A stretch of DNA of 64,000 nt, from contig OX388305.1 in assembly GCA_947579605.1 (NCBI GenBank), positions 37,771,542 to 37,835,541 of the forward strand. The letters are read 5' to 3'. Source of the DNA: Athripsodes cinereus (lineage: Eukaryota; Arthropoda; Insecta; Trichoptera; Leptoceridae). Both the position numbers and the translations under genes were made by a program. Shown in pieces: positions 33,871 through 44,519 of the stretch. Under the pieces are notes generated by a model. That model did no database searches, was not told the origin of the DNA, and saw only the letters and a list, made by a program, of their open reading frames with translations. The first letter of the stretch is position 1; each line of letters begins with the position of its first letter.

Positions 33871-34114
33871 TAGTTCGATGCAATACAACAATTATTTCAA
33901 ACGCAGTAACATTTACTTATCACACACACACACACATAACTATATAATGCAGCAATATAAAACTATATCACCCGCCAGTATACAAACTTATTTTATAACA
34001 TTTACAGACTATTCACATTAAAGTAACAATGCTTCTATCCCACTCACACTTACCATCGTCCGCATAAACTGACACCGGGTACAGAGAGGGACGGCGTCAC
34101 AATCATAATGTAAT

Positions 34115-34734
34115 GTCCGTCAATTAAAATTACTTTGATCCATCTCCCATATAAAAGAGATTTGACTGTGAGTTGTGTTTACATAGAGCACTAGGTGTGA
34201 GTCAAGTTCCAAGTGGATGATAACAATACTATAATTCTAACTATAAACACTTATTTAAGTGTTGCCGCAATATCAATTTCATTATATATACATGAAAATG
34301 TGGAATAGTGTGTAGTGTAATGTCATATATAATATATACCTATTCATATTCTTTTAAATCTACCTAATAACTCTGTAATGTCAAATAAATATTACTTATA
34401 TTTATTGTTTTGCCTCTTAAAACAGCAATCTTGATTGCTGTCTTGAGGCACATATTAATTAAATAAATTTTATGTACTATGAATGTCGCCTCTTGTACTT
34501 TAAGAAGTAGTAAAACTTATAAAAAACATTATATTGTGAATAACTTTACAAATGTGTTACAAATTCATAGCACTATCTTCATTCAACAAAGTAGTAAAAA
34601 ATATGTTATATTCCATTGCAATAAGGTCTATATTCGTATCTAAAAATAAAGTGTACCACACGAGATAGCAATTATTGTTAGAGTGGTTTTCTTACTGGTT
34701 AACATACTGTCAGAATATCGTAATCCTGTGGAGC
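34115..34734. other. No gene recognised
   Basis: AT-rich. The pair ttaaaacagcaatcttgatt / gattgctgtcttgaggca at 34418-34450 makes a small imperfect hairpin. Confidence 0.35.
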
Positions 34735-34986
34735 ACCCGGTAAAGAATTGGTCTCCCACTCTTCTGCGTAAGTTTTCGAGTGTCCTGTAAAAGGCAGGTG
34801 TTCGAAAAAATTAAGACATTTTACATCTTAAATTCAGCGATGAGGTTTGCCACCCATCCTGAATGTCTTGATTTTATATTGGCACGAAGAGGACAGTTTG
34901 CATGTTTCATACATGTAGCTGATCTGCTGGCTACCCCACTTGTGGGATATGCCGTGATGGTATAGTAGTAGTAGTAGTAGTAGTAG
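34735..34986 (+). mobile_element. Family-B retroposon, best-preserved copy
   Basis: About 230 bp plus a (tag)n tail at 34963-34986. Landmarks are ggtctcccactcttctgcg, cctgtaaaaggcaggtgttc, attcagcgatgaggtttgcc, ttggcacgaagaggacag, ctggctaccccacttgtggg and gccgtgatggtatag. No pol III boxes are evident. Its last 35 bp resemble the 3' end of the ATAG-tail LINE. Confidence 0.85.
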
Positions 34987-36135
34987 CAGAATATCGTAAA
35001 ATCATATAACTAAAGGGCAAACATGTATCAGAAAGGGACAGCTCGCTACCAATTAGTATCTTAGGAAGTGCACAGTCTTGTTATAGTGTAATGTCTTTGA
35101 TCTAAATAATTGGAAGCCACTAATTTGTTTGCCTTGCTCAAATAAAATTGTTATAACTTAAATGTTTGCTTTGTAAAATTCCATATTGCATGTACATGCC
35201 AATGTTATGATAAAATGTAAATATTTTGTTTAATTAATAGTGTTACATATAAATCAATTAGCATCTACAATTCATCTATGAGACCTACCACTCATCCTGG
35301 ATTTTTTATATTTTATTGGCACAGAGAAAATTGTTTGTAGTTGTGAATCAATTATTTTACTTGAACCAATAAACCAAAACAAACAAAATCATCTTAAGAC
35401 ATTGTAACACTGTAGTATAATAATCAATACAATAAAAATCCGCTTCTATCTTAAGGGATAATCACACTTGTTCACTCTGGATGATCCTCTAAAATGAAAA
35501 GGCATGAATAGGCGTTTCATCACTAGTGATGACAGAAGAAAACGATTACCACCTGACATAATTTTGATGAAAGGTCCTTTTACCGAAAAGACCATAAACA
35601 AGTTTTATCCTATTATTTGTCTTATTCTCTATGAATTTGTATTGAGTCAGAATCATCGTATACAAAATTATCATGCCGTCGAAAAATTACACTACTTTGT
35701 TTTAATTTAGTGTTATTTTAATTTTTTTTTATTTACTTATTTAAAAAAAAAATTTTTTACAAACATACGTCAAACTACATACAACATGACCGTGAGTGTT
35801 GACATGGAAGTGAAAGCATAGGATGAACAAGTGTGAACAGACGTGTTCGCTTTCGATGAACAGCTTAGACCCTGACACTCCGGATGATCATCCAAAGTGA
35901 AGCAATGTAAATTCTACTTTAGTTCTATAATACTGATAAACTATGAAAAACGCTTCAAGTAAATATTGAAACATGCTGTTTTATATAAATAGATCTAAGA
36001 TTGTCTGGAAGATGTTGTATTACAACAAGTCCCTTTGACTGCTGCTGGTGCACTCTTTTATACTTTTTCATAGGAATATTATTAACATTTTTCTAATGAT
36101 TGTACTGCGACAATTTTTACCGTTATAATTTTTAG
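34987..36135. other. No gene recognised
   Basis: Contains a family-B scrap at 35270-35340 (gagacctaccactcatcct). At 35470-35890 two patches share gatgatc-rich motifs (ttcactctggatgatcctc and cactccggatgatcatcc) in the same orientation, with a 68-codon frame between them that I do not recognise. Confidence 0.35.
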
Positions 36136-36330
36136 TATCTATCCCTGCATATAATTCTTTCACTTCCTCCACATTATACAATACCTCATACACGCACATC
36201 AGTTTCTCTTAGTCAAAATGTGGCCATCCTTAAAAATTTGATCTTCGTGATCAAGCCACACAGTTATCAGACATCTGCGCTTCCTCAAACCCACTCTTTC
36301 AGATAAATACACTCTTTTCACCTTTTTTCA
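36136..36330 (-). pseudogene. LINE C-terminal fragment (ATAG-tail family)
   Basis: The minus strand reads KRVYLSERVGLRKRR, WLDHEDQIFKDGHIL, TKRN and CACMRYC with stops, a decayed copy of the 54065-54370 type. Confidence 0.65.
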
Positions 36331-36844
36331 TCATTCGTTCCTCATATCGTAAACAAGGCAACTGATTTAGATGGCAACTTAATTCATATGACGTACATTT
36401 TAATTCACAGAACTAATATGTATATATATATATAAATAAAATATTAAATGCAATGTATAAAATTTAATTGAGAGTACAGCGTACACATCAATAACAAGTA
36501 ACTATAAAAAGTATAATTTAAGTATCTGTCCAAATAGGAACCACCAATTTAAATATTGTTTACGATCAGACCATGACGTGTTACGTAACATAATCTTGTT
36601 AAAATGAACTGAGGCAGCTGGTATTCCCATCTCTCTCTCTCTCTCGTGATAGCTAATTGGTTTTCCCAGAAGACAACCAAACAATATTTATTAATCAACT
36701 AGTTTACTACTGATAAAAAAAAAAAATAGCAAACAAGTCTCGGTAAATATCGCAATACTTGGAATTGTATCAAATACAAATTATGTTCTTTTTGTCAAAA
36801 GATTTACTTATTCTTTTTTTCAATGAATAAAAATATTAGAGAGA
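36331..36844. other. No gene recognised
   Basis: AT-rich; (ta)n at 36418-36433 and (tc)n at 36632-36646. Confidence 0.35.
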
Positions 36845-37165
36845 TATAAAGATACAGAGAGGAAGTTAACCGCTAGAATGCCATGTCTTCCAACTAACTC
36901 GGTTATTAAAATTGAAGAAACATACATTTATTGACATTATACAACTCACTCCAATGTTTTCATTTTTCATGACTAATTTTTTAAATGATTTGATTTGACT
37001 TATTTTATAATTGTTATAATTTGATTCCCAATTATATTTTGTTCTTCGCCAATTTTTGTTATCGTCTTGCTCCAAGTGTGTTGCGAATGAGAATTATGAG
37101 TTGTTTATATGTATAATGTTGATGGCTCTCACTGTGGATGTATGTACAAATAAATAAAAAATAAA
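36845..37165. mobile_element. LINE tails in opposite orientations
   Basis: 36845-36915 is a minus-strand (AATA)n-family scrap (gccatgtcttccaactaact). 36990-37165 (+) contains atttgatttgacttatttta and ttgttcttcgccaatttttg, the reverse of 44405-44490, and ends in (aaat)n. Confidence 0.6.
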
Positions 37166-37399
37166 TATATATCAATAGAAATAGCGGAAATAAAAATAAA
37201 ACATACACACGCATTTAGATCACTGTGAATTTGATGCACATAAAACGCACTGCAAGAGGATTTTTGTGTAGAAAATATGTGTAAACAAATTGCAAAGTTA
37301 TGGATATGTGAAACGAATGGATGATGGTGTTATAATAAAATGCAAAGTGAACATGAATCTGGATTTAAATAAAAACAGAATCACCCAGACAGTAATATA

Positions 37400-37660
37400 A
37401 TTGTGTAGGTATATAGAATACACCCTTATGACTGGAAACCCAAGAGGTAGGAGAAAAATGGGAAGACCCATACTGAGATGGAAGGACGAAGTAAAAAAGG
37501 ATGCGGCGCAGCTTCTCCAGGTGGAAAATTGGAAGTCGGCCACTGAAGACGGGGGGACTGGAGGCATATGTTGCGGGACGTCAAGGGTCAATATGGGCTG
37601 TAAAACCATCGGAGAGAAAATACACCCAGACACCCTCATCGTAAATAGCAATATGCTTGT
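37400..37660 (+). pseudogene. LINE ORF C-terminal fragment (GRRKMGRP type)
   Basis: An open frame reads RGRRKMGRPILRWKDEVKK, then LLQVENWKSA, the ending of a distinct LINE ORF2 family. The fragment is bracketed by ttgtgtaggtatata at about 37402 and again at about 37661, which may be its target duplication. Confidence 0.65.
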
Positions 37661-38044
37661 GTAGGTATATATATATATAGAATAATGTACTCACGTTTTA
37701 GTCTTTATCACAAAATCATATGTACGTGTTTGATGTAATGTCCCCACTGTCCCTGCGGTGCTATTGTCACTCTGTATCCAACACCTTCACTTCACTGTCT
37801 CCACATTGACGACACCCACATCCACATTACACCTGTACTCGTGCAACACTACACCAAACAGCTTCGCAACTATATTATCATCTGAGCATACTGCACACAA
37901 TCTGAAAAGGAAAGAAAAATACATACCATTAGCCCTCTACACTATACATAGACAATATCTCTTATATTCAATGTTGGGGAGACCTGAGAAGGCACAAGGA
38001 CTACAAGAATATATAGATTAATGTTGCTCTTTCAGTTATACTCA
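37661..38044. other. No gene recognised; upstream of hammerhead candidate
   Basis: The 87-codon frame at 37758-38021 is Thr/Leu-rich and unrecognised. The segment may belong to the retroposon ending in the hammerhead candidate at 38045. Confidence 0.3.
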
Positions 38045-38100
38045 TAATCTGCCCTGATGATGGTAATTCGTAAGTGAAAGAGCTAGGTGAGTTTGTGGTA
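38045..38100 (+). ncRNA. Weak hammerhead-ribozyme candidate
   Basis: CTGATGA at 38068 is followed by TG, a 13-base spacer and GAAA, then agagcta with a possible cleavage triplet. Stem I can pair actca (38050s) with tgagt (38090s) plus a CC/GG base. Stem II is poorly paired, so this copy is degenerate or a false match. It carries the same extra T after the core as the two better copies. Confidence 0.35.
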
Positions 38101-38407
38101 TACATTCATACACTTTTGTGACAGTAAACATAATTAAAATGTTATTTCACACTGTTAACACTGAAACATTATTCTTTTTCTTCCCTTGCTGCATAAGTTC
38201 CTTGTTCCTATACATAGTATTTGTTTCTGATGCTAAAGTGGTTTAAATTTTATTATTTTGAGTTAGCGTAATTAATAATGCAAATATAATAGGGTATATA
38301 TTTAGTGTTTGTATTTATTTAAATGTTTATTTTTCCTATACAAAGAATTTGTTTCAGATGCTAAAGTAATTTAAATTTTATTAATTTGAGTTTAGGTTAT
38401 TAATAAT

Positions 38408-38838
38408 TTTTTATTTATTTATTTTTTTATTTTAACAAATAAACGGCTTACGCCTTTTACAAAATTAAACATAGTTATACATAGCGTGATAAAACAAATT
38501 TTATGAATAAGAACAATATCAAACATTTGAATAAATACAAACACAAAATATATACCATATTATATTTGCATTATTAATAACGCTAAACTCAAATTAATAA
38601 AATTTATAAACTCAAATTAATAAAATTTAATAAACTCAAATTAATAATGCAAATATAATATGGTATATATTTTGTGTTTGTATTTATTCAAATGTTTGAT
38701 ATTGTTCTTATTCATAAAATTTGTTTTATAATTATATAATTATGTTTAATTATGTATAATTATGTTTAACTATGTATAATTATGTTTAATTTTGTAAAAG
38801 GCGTAAGCCGTTTATTTGTTAAAATAAATAAATAAATA
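38408..38838. repeat. Inverted pair of LINE tails (430-bp imperfect palindrome)
   Basis: Left arm aacggcttacgccttttaca (38440s) is the inverse of tgtaaaaggcgtaagccgtt (38795-38815), and pairing extends through caaacatttgaataaatac / gtatttattcaaatgtttg. Arms are about 165-190 bp with a spacer of short aaactcaaattaataaaat repeats at 38590-38650. Confidence 0.85.
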
Positions 38839-38879
38839 AGGTCGTGCATGTGGACGGAGCCTATATGCGGCAGTGGGTG

Positions 38880-39192
38880 TCCCCCGTGGGTCTTGAACCA
38901 ATTCTGACTAGCTCTTTTTGTCAGCAGCAATGCCTTTTGCATCCTCGGGCTTTAGTCGTCTGTGGAGAATGTCGGATTCTATGTGCTTCAACCACGTTTT
39001 TCTCGGAGCCTTTCTATTAGTTTTCCACTCCGGTGGTCTCTGTTTCCAGAGGGCCCGGTATGGCAGTCTTGTAGGGGCCATTCGGCACACGTGTCCAAAC
39101 CATCTGAGTCTGCGGATCTCTTCTTCCAGTGGTGCTTGGTTATCGCAACATGCTCTAATTACTTCATTCCGTATACGGTTGCGTAGGGACAC
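38880..39192 (-). pseudogene. LINE ORF C-terminal fragment (RLRWFGHV type)
   Basis: The minus-strand frame 39192-38908 encodes RNRIRNEVIRACC, EEIRRLRWFGHVCRM, RPPEWKTNRKAPRKTW and LKHIESDILHRR. This is the classic end of an insect LINE ORF2, distinct from the ATAG-tail family. It is open throughout but lacks the whole RT domain. Confidence 0.85.
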
Positions 39193-39494
39193 TTTCAGAA
39201 TTCAAACATTAAATTCTACAATAACAATTATTGTTCAGGTTACACTAATGCTATAATCATAGTAATAATAAATGATTTATCAATTATCTCTTTATAACAA
39301 TTATTGCAAGCTTATTAATTTGTTGTAGTTAATTAATTGTAGATCACTGATCTGTAACTTCAGAAAATTCTTCTCTTTTGTAACATTGATTTCCAACTAT
39401 TTTTTTAACCTTTTAAGTTAATGGCCTGTCTCGTGTCTCCTAGAAGAATCTCTCTGGAGAATTCACAGTGATGGTTGGCCAAAAAGATTACAAT
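39193..39494. other. No gene recognised
   Basis: AT-rich, no matched repeat. Confidence 0.35.
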
Positions 39495-39650
39495 TCTTTC
39501 ATCTGGGTTCCGGAGGCCTGGACATCCCTATTTCATAATGCATTGCTCCTATAACAAAAACATAAGAGTGTAAGGAATGTCATGGAAAGATTCTGGTTTC
39601 TGTCCTGTGCTCTCGAAGTGGGTGTTGAAGAGCGAGATGATGATGATGAT
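39495..39650 (+). pseudogene. Decayed GATGAT-tail LINE end
   Basis: It retains ctggtttctgtcctgtgctc and gatgatgatgat but has lost the TQLAQR..EWRR codons through deletion, compared with 8195-8385. Confidence 0.6.
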
Positions 39651-39844
39651 AGTATCTCCTATCTTTTCAACAATGAAGGCAATCCCATCATCAAAAATCT
39701 GATGTGGTATTTTCTTCCATCCTTCTTCTAATTTAAGAATTTCTAATCCTGTTCTCGAAGTTAAGCCAATGACAGCACATAAGATTTACATCTCCTTTTT
39801 TCGTTTTTTTGTTCATACTGTGTCTCAGAATTAAAGTAAGACAG

Positions 39845-40060
39845 TTTTATAAATTCGAGGATTAAAAAGTGCTTTTAATGCATTAAGTTTCACCCATCCA
39901 GAATATTTTCAAACTTTTATGAAGCGAAGAGGACGATTTGTATGTTAGTAATAAAAATGTTTTCTTTCGGGTTGAGTGCCTAATTTAAAGAAAATATCTC
40001 CAGCATTTGCCTTTGTGCGATATCGGCAACACCACAACCCGTATCAGAGATGAGCAACGT
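39845..40060. mobile_element. Retroposon scraps
   Basis: 39880-39945 resembles family B (ttcacccatccagaat, gaagaggacgatttg). 39985-40060 (tctccagcatttgcctttg, cccgtatcagagatgagca) is the reverse of 21440-21530. Confidence 0.5.
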
Positions 40061-40439
40061 TTTTTAAAGACGTTGCCATGCTTTATAAGAATTACATCTC
40101 TATTTATCTATACCCTCACGCCGTGTCCCAGGAGGGGTAGGCAGAGAATAGATGATAGGTATCAAAAATTGTAAGAGGCCATTTAAGACACTTGTACTCA
40201 ATACAACGAGACAAAAGTTATTTAGATTGTCAATAATGAGACTCTTTGAAGTAAGTCGCAGTTAGTAACATAATTATTAATAGTTTTTACTTGCAAAATA
40301 ACATTAACAGACATTAAACGCCAATCATTACCATAAAATATCCATAAAGCAAAAAGCCTGTAGCATATATAATATGTAATGCTTAGTACAAGTCATTACT
40401 TAGTACAATGCAAATTATATTACATTACAATGTACAGAG

Positions 40440-40590
40440 TGTATATTTACAACATTTTACTTTAATTCAGCAATGAGGTTTACCACCCACCCTGGATATT
40501 AGAATTTTTTGCTAGCACGGAGAGGACAGCTCGCATGTTTAATTGGTCTGCTGGCTACCCCACGTGTAGGACATGATGTGACTGATTAAT
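40440..40590 (+). mobile_element. Family-B retroposon copy
   Basis: Landmarks are ttcagcaatgaggtttacca, gcacggagaggacagctcg, ctggctaccccacgtgtag and gatgtgactgatt. A small reverse scrap of the ATAG-tail LINE end lies just before, at 40105-40145. Confidence 0.7.
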
Positions 40591-40842
40591 AGTTTTTTTT
40601 ATATGTATGGGAGGAACTTCACATTGAACAAACTTTATATTGAAGTAAGAGTACCTATATCTAATTATTCAAACTATCATTATAATTGGATTTTTCCTTC
40701 CTTTGCACCCAAATTAAAGTGAATCACGCCTACATTTCACAGTAGGTATATGTTACAAATTCTTATGGCAAATCATTACAAAAAAATAATTTTATCATGA
40801 GTGGATTAGCAGTGAACAAAAATTATATCTCTCACACGACTA

Positions 40843-41253
40843 TAGACCATTAATCACTTGGTCTTGTCTATGGATTTGCTTTTGCTTGGAGGGCAAACCG
40901 TCAGATTACGGAAATCATCCTTGTAGGATGTTATGCCATAAGAGAAAAAAAAAGAAAGTCAGATGACAAAATAATAACAAAAACGACAGTTTTTTTTTTA
41001 TTATTAGGTATTCTTTAGGCGTTCCATCCAATATTGAGTGATTTTGCAATACTGACAGTCGGAAGGATAATACCTACATGACAACACTCTTCTTTGAAAT
41101 AATTTACTATCTGAGATAGCATGTGTTATGGTACTATATCTCTTTTTCACGCATAGTTAGAACTGCGCAGTTAGAAAGAGATACCACCTTTTTGTTTTTG
41201 TTCCGTTTTTGTCCTCCAAACATTTTTCTGTGACGTCATCCTTTAATGGTCTA
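40843..41253. mobile_element. MITE with TAGACCATTAA ends
   Basis: It starts tagaccattaatcacttgg and ends gacgtcatcctttaatggtc plus ta, flanked by TA on both sides. The interior shares gatgttatgccataagagaa and cctacaagga-type motifs with the reverse of 56924-57203. No ORF. Confidence 0.75.
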
Positions 41254-41255
41254 TA

Positions 41256-42002
41256 TTTCTTTATTAAAATCGGGTTATATACCAATATTTAAAAAATACT
41301 GAATATGCCAAGTACCAGGAGCCTCTAGTCATGATCATATAATTATGCTATTTCTTTTTACAATAATAACCATTGTATGAGGTCACATATGTGAGGTGTA
41401 GAAAAGACAACATCATCTGATTTGGTAGTGAGTAAATTATGGGTTGCGGATTCATGTTCCATGCAAGGTACTATCGAAAAAGGTGACGTTGTCTTTTAAT
41501 TATTATAGTTTCGTGTGTTAGTTATTCAGTCATTTCTACAGAAGTATTTAATGCATTCGTGGGCAATTTAAGATGTTTTTTAATTAGGGAATGGCATGAT
41601 AAAACAATAGCACTAAAACGAGGCAACATACAAATCAAACAATAATATTTGAACAAAAAATATTGCGATAAAAGAAGAAAAAAAACTTAAGACCCGTGAT
41701 AAACAAATAAATGTGTATACATATAAGAACATATATTATTTTGTTTTCCAATTAATGCCTCAAGATTTACAGATTCTGTGAATCAACTGTATGTGTACAC
41801 AATGTGTGTTCCTGTTAACACTGATTTATATTGTGTACAAAGTGAGTAATAACACACAACACAATCTGCAGATCAAACAATCCGCTGTACAAACAAAATG
41901 TAGAACCTCCAATGTAATACACAAGCAAATCTCTTAGTGTAGATAAAATATCATCACTTAAAATATATATTTTATTTTCTATAGACAACTCATGTTCGAG
42001 CT
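41256..42002. other. No gene recognised
   Basis: AT-rich; no ORF or repeat that I could match. Confidence 0.35.
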
Positions 42003-42440
42003 TGTCCCAAACTAAGATATGAATCTTGTATTATGGGTACTAACGCGACGATACACATACATATATTTTATTTATTTATTTATACATATAATAAAACAAT
42101 TTACATTACCTACTTATAAAAAAAATTTCTTAAATATTAATTTATTTTTTTTACCTCGAAAAGAGTGTGACTCGTGCTTCGAGGGGAGTTGCATTATATA
42201 CATTGAACTAAACACATGTACATGTAACACCCAGACCCAGGACAATTTGAAAAAGTTAGTTGGAAGACATCGGATTTTTACATTGAATTGTATAACTGTT
42301 ATTTTTGTGACACTGTTTTATTATGTAATATTGTAACCAATGTACAGTGAAGAATAAAATAAATAAATAAAAAGGTCATTCTTAAATTTGCCCTGGTTGG
42401 GAATCGAACCCGGAACCTCGTATGTAACTCAAAGCCAATA
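42003..42440 (-). mobile_element. tRNA-derived SINE-1 with two insertions
   Basis: Minus-strand order: box B at 42401-42411 (ggaatcgaacc), tgtcctgggtctgggtgtta at about 42227-42246, and gtgttagtaccc-like 3' part at about 42030-42045. It is split at 42256-42372 by a plus-strand (AATA)n LINE tail, and at about 42061-42196 by a minus-strand (taaa)n tail. Comparison with 22897-23125 shows both breaks clearly. Confidence 0.8.
42256..42372 (+). mobile_element. LINE 3' tail inside SINE-1
   Basis: It reads gttagttggaagacatcgga, cattgaattgtataactg, tacagtgaagaataaaata then (aaat)n, a complete short tail of the family seen at 5268-5415, inserted between gaaaaa and ggtcatt of the SINE. Confidence 0.85.
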
Positions 42441-42605
42441 TATAATAAAAATATATAATGATAAATCTGCTCTCATATTTACCATTATACAGTTTTACGG
42501 CATCGTTCATGAGAGAGGTAGTCATCACCTATTTGATTCTAGGCTTGCTTCACAAAAAAAATATGTATTGGTTCCCAAAAGGGGGGCACTATCGCTCCCT
42601 AGTAG

Positions 42606-42811
42606 CAGCGGCGTGCCTTCCATACATGCAAATATGCAACGCATGCCCTACAATAAATGTATAAACTTAAAAATTGTGTAACATAATAGTGTAGAATATC
42701 ATCTTAAGATTATTTATGAATTTTAACTACTATAGTATGTCATTTTTAAGATTTATTTATTTATTTTAGGGCATGCGTTGCATATTTGCATGTATGGAAG
42801 GCACGCGCCTG
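42606..42811. mobile_element. hAT-like MITE, 206 bp, long inverted repeats
   Basis: cagcggcgtgccttccatac and its near-exact inverse begin arms of about 55 bp that include tgcaaatatgcaacgcatgc. The flanks are exact cctagtag copies (42598-42605, 42812-42819). The left arm matches the start of the 1.9-kb element at 15429, its likely larger relative. Confidence 0.92.
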
Positions 42812-43021
42812 CCTAGTAGTAGGTAATAATAAACTAGACAATCTATTTAGACATATAGTCAGACAGTCACTAGCTTCAGAAGCAAATTAAAAACTGAACT
42901 CTTCACTGGCGCCCTTGAGACGGTCTAGGTACTGTTAAATGACGTCAAAATAAAATCATCCAAAATCATCATCATCATATAAATAAATAATTTTTTAAAC
43001 ACTGTATAATTTCCAAATTAA

Positions 43022-43085
43022 ATTTATTTACTTCATACGTTTTCGCCAAGGCTTCTACTTGGCATCATCAGTAAGAATAATTAGT
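43022..43085 (-). ncRNA. Hammerhead ribozyme
   Basis: On the minus strand CTGATGA (43072-43066), one extra T (43065), a perfect 6-bp stem II GCCAAG/CTTGGC (43064-43059 with 43051-43046, 7-base loop), then GAAA (43045-43042). A minimal stem III and a GTA cleavage triplet ending at 43037 follow. Stem I can form weakly next to the core and further out between ttatt and aataa. The layout matches the copy at 21643. Confidence 0.65.
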
Positions 43086-44085
43086 TAAAGTTCATATGTA
43101 GTGAGTCTGTTTTCTATTACTGACTTATACTAGGGGTGGGGGAGAATGGGTGGAGTTGAGGGTGTTTGAAAAGAGTGAAGGAGATGGTTATATAAACAAG
43201 GGAGATGTGTATGGTATTTGGATATACACCAAATTTTATTCAATTTATTTAGCGAAGTGTTGTGATATGAATCACCGCAAGGGCGCGTTAGAGTTTTTGT
43301 TCTAGTGGGTGATAGAAAACCGAGAGAGAATCAGGAGGTGCTGAAAAAATTGCTGCCTTTGTAGAAGATACGACCTGGGGGAGGCACTAAACTTTGGTTA
43401 TCTCACAGATTTGGTTTGTACAGCAGTGGAAAGAAAGTTTGGTAGCCTCTGATATAAGTGTATATGTTGCTGTCCAATAATTAGATTATAAATACTTCAA
43501 TATATTAATTTTGAAAGTCTTTGTTTCAACTGGCACAAGGCAAAAAGAGTGAAGAAATAATAACCATATCAGAAAAATAAGAAAAACGCAGAAAGTGATT
43601 TCATTTAATTTTGAAATATATTATTTGCTTTCTTCAAAGCGATGACAGAATCGTCTATAACGAGACCACAAAATGAAGGTAGTGCAGAGTTTAATTTTTT
43701 GTTAAATGAAAACTTGTGCTATGCAAAGATTTTGTAAATTTGTACTGCTGATTTGAGTGTGAGTAGTATAATATCATTTAGCGAGTATTGAATATATTAT
43801 TATTATTAAGTATAAGGCATAGTAATAACAACAAGTGATTATTATAACCGGTCGGAACCAAAACAAATCACAATTACACGCCATAACAATGTAACGTACT
43901 CGACACATTGTCTCATCATAGCATATTGTTTGTAGACCCCAGTGGTGGAACAAGACATTTTATAGGTATTATTAATAAATGGTCTGTTCTTTATATAATA
44001 TATTTTACTTTGATCAGGAGATCGCGATCCATTTGAGATCTGAAAAATGAGATCCCAAAAAGATGGTTGCTTCTAAGGTTTGCAT
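43086..44085. other. No gene recognised; may hold the body of the retroposon ending at 43022
   Basis: Mixed composition. Between 43140 and 43470 the sequence is less AT-rich, but neither strand gives a reverse transcriptase or GIY-YIG motif. 43480-44080 is AT-rich and unassigned. Confidence 0.35.
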
Positions 44086-44089
44086 AAAG

Positions 44090-44275
44090 AGCCTCTCGAT
44101 TGGTGGACCTTGCATCGTAACAGTGAGAATGGTGGAATTGGTGAACGTTGTCCATGGACACTGAAAGTGATCATTTAAGCCAGCCTAGAGCCAATTCGTA
44201 AGCGTTGGGACACCTTTCTCACTTCTTCCGATTAGATTTTACACAATGTTACATTGTGTAAACACGGTTCTCCAA
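44090..44275. mobile_element. Short inverted-repeat element
   Basis: The ends cctctcgattggtggacc and ttctccaatcgaggttt are imperfect inverses. The interior cagcctagagccaattcgta resembles the centre of the 30280 element. gaatggtggaattggtgaac recurs in reverse at 46362-46392. Confidence 0.5.
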
Positions 44276-44284
44276 TCGAGGTTT

Positions 44285-44500
44285 CTGATTGATATTTTAT
44301 TTTATTTTATTTATTAATTATTTTTTATTTCACATGTCCACGGCGTGAGCCTTTTACATGTTCAAGAATACACAATACACAGATCAAATTTCTCATTCAC
44401 AACACAGTTGGAAAACAAAAATTGGCAAAGAACAAAATACAAAAGGGAATTAATTCATAACAATAATAATTTAAGTCAAATCATAAAATATTGGAGTGTC
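44285..44500 (-). mobile_element. LINE 3' tail
   Basis: Minus strand ends aaaaggctcacgccgtggac then (aaat)-rich tail; ttggcaaagaacaaaatac matches the reverse of 37030-37055. Confidence 0.65.
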
Positions 44501-44519
44501 AGTATAGAATGTCATATAT

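Larger units (their letters stand above)
32687..34114 (-). mobile_element. LINE 3' end interrupted by a Tigger-like element
   Basis: The right part (33873-34114) and left part (32687-32749) read, on the minus strand, as the same tail found at 63750-63958 and around 21051-21960, ending (aaat)n. The 1.1-kb DNA transposon at 32752 splits it. Confidence 0.85.
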
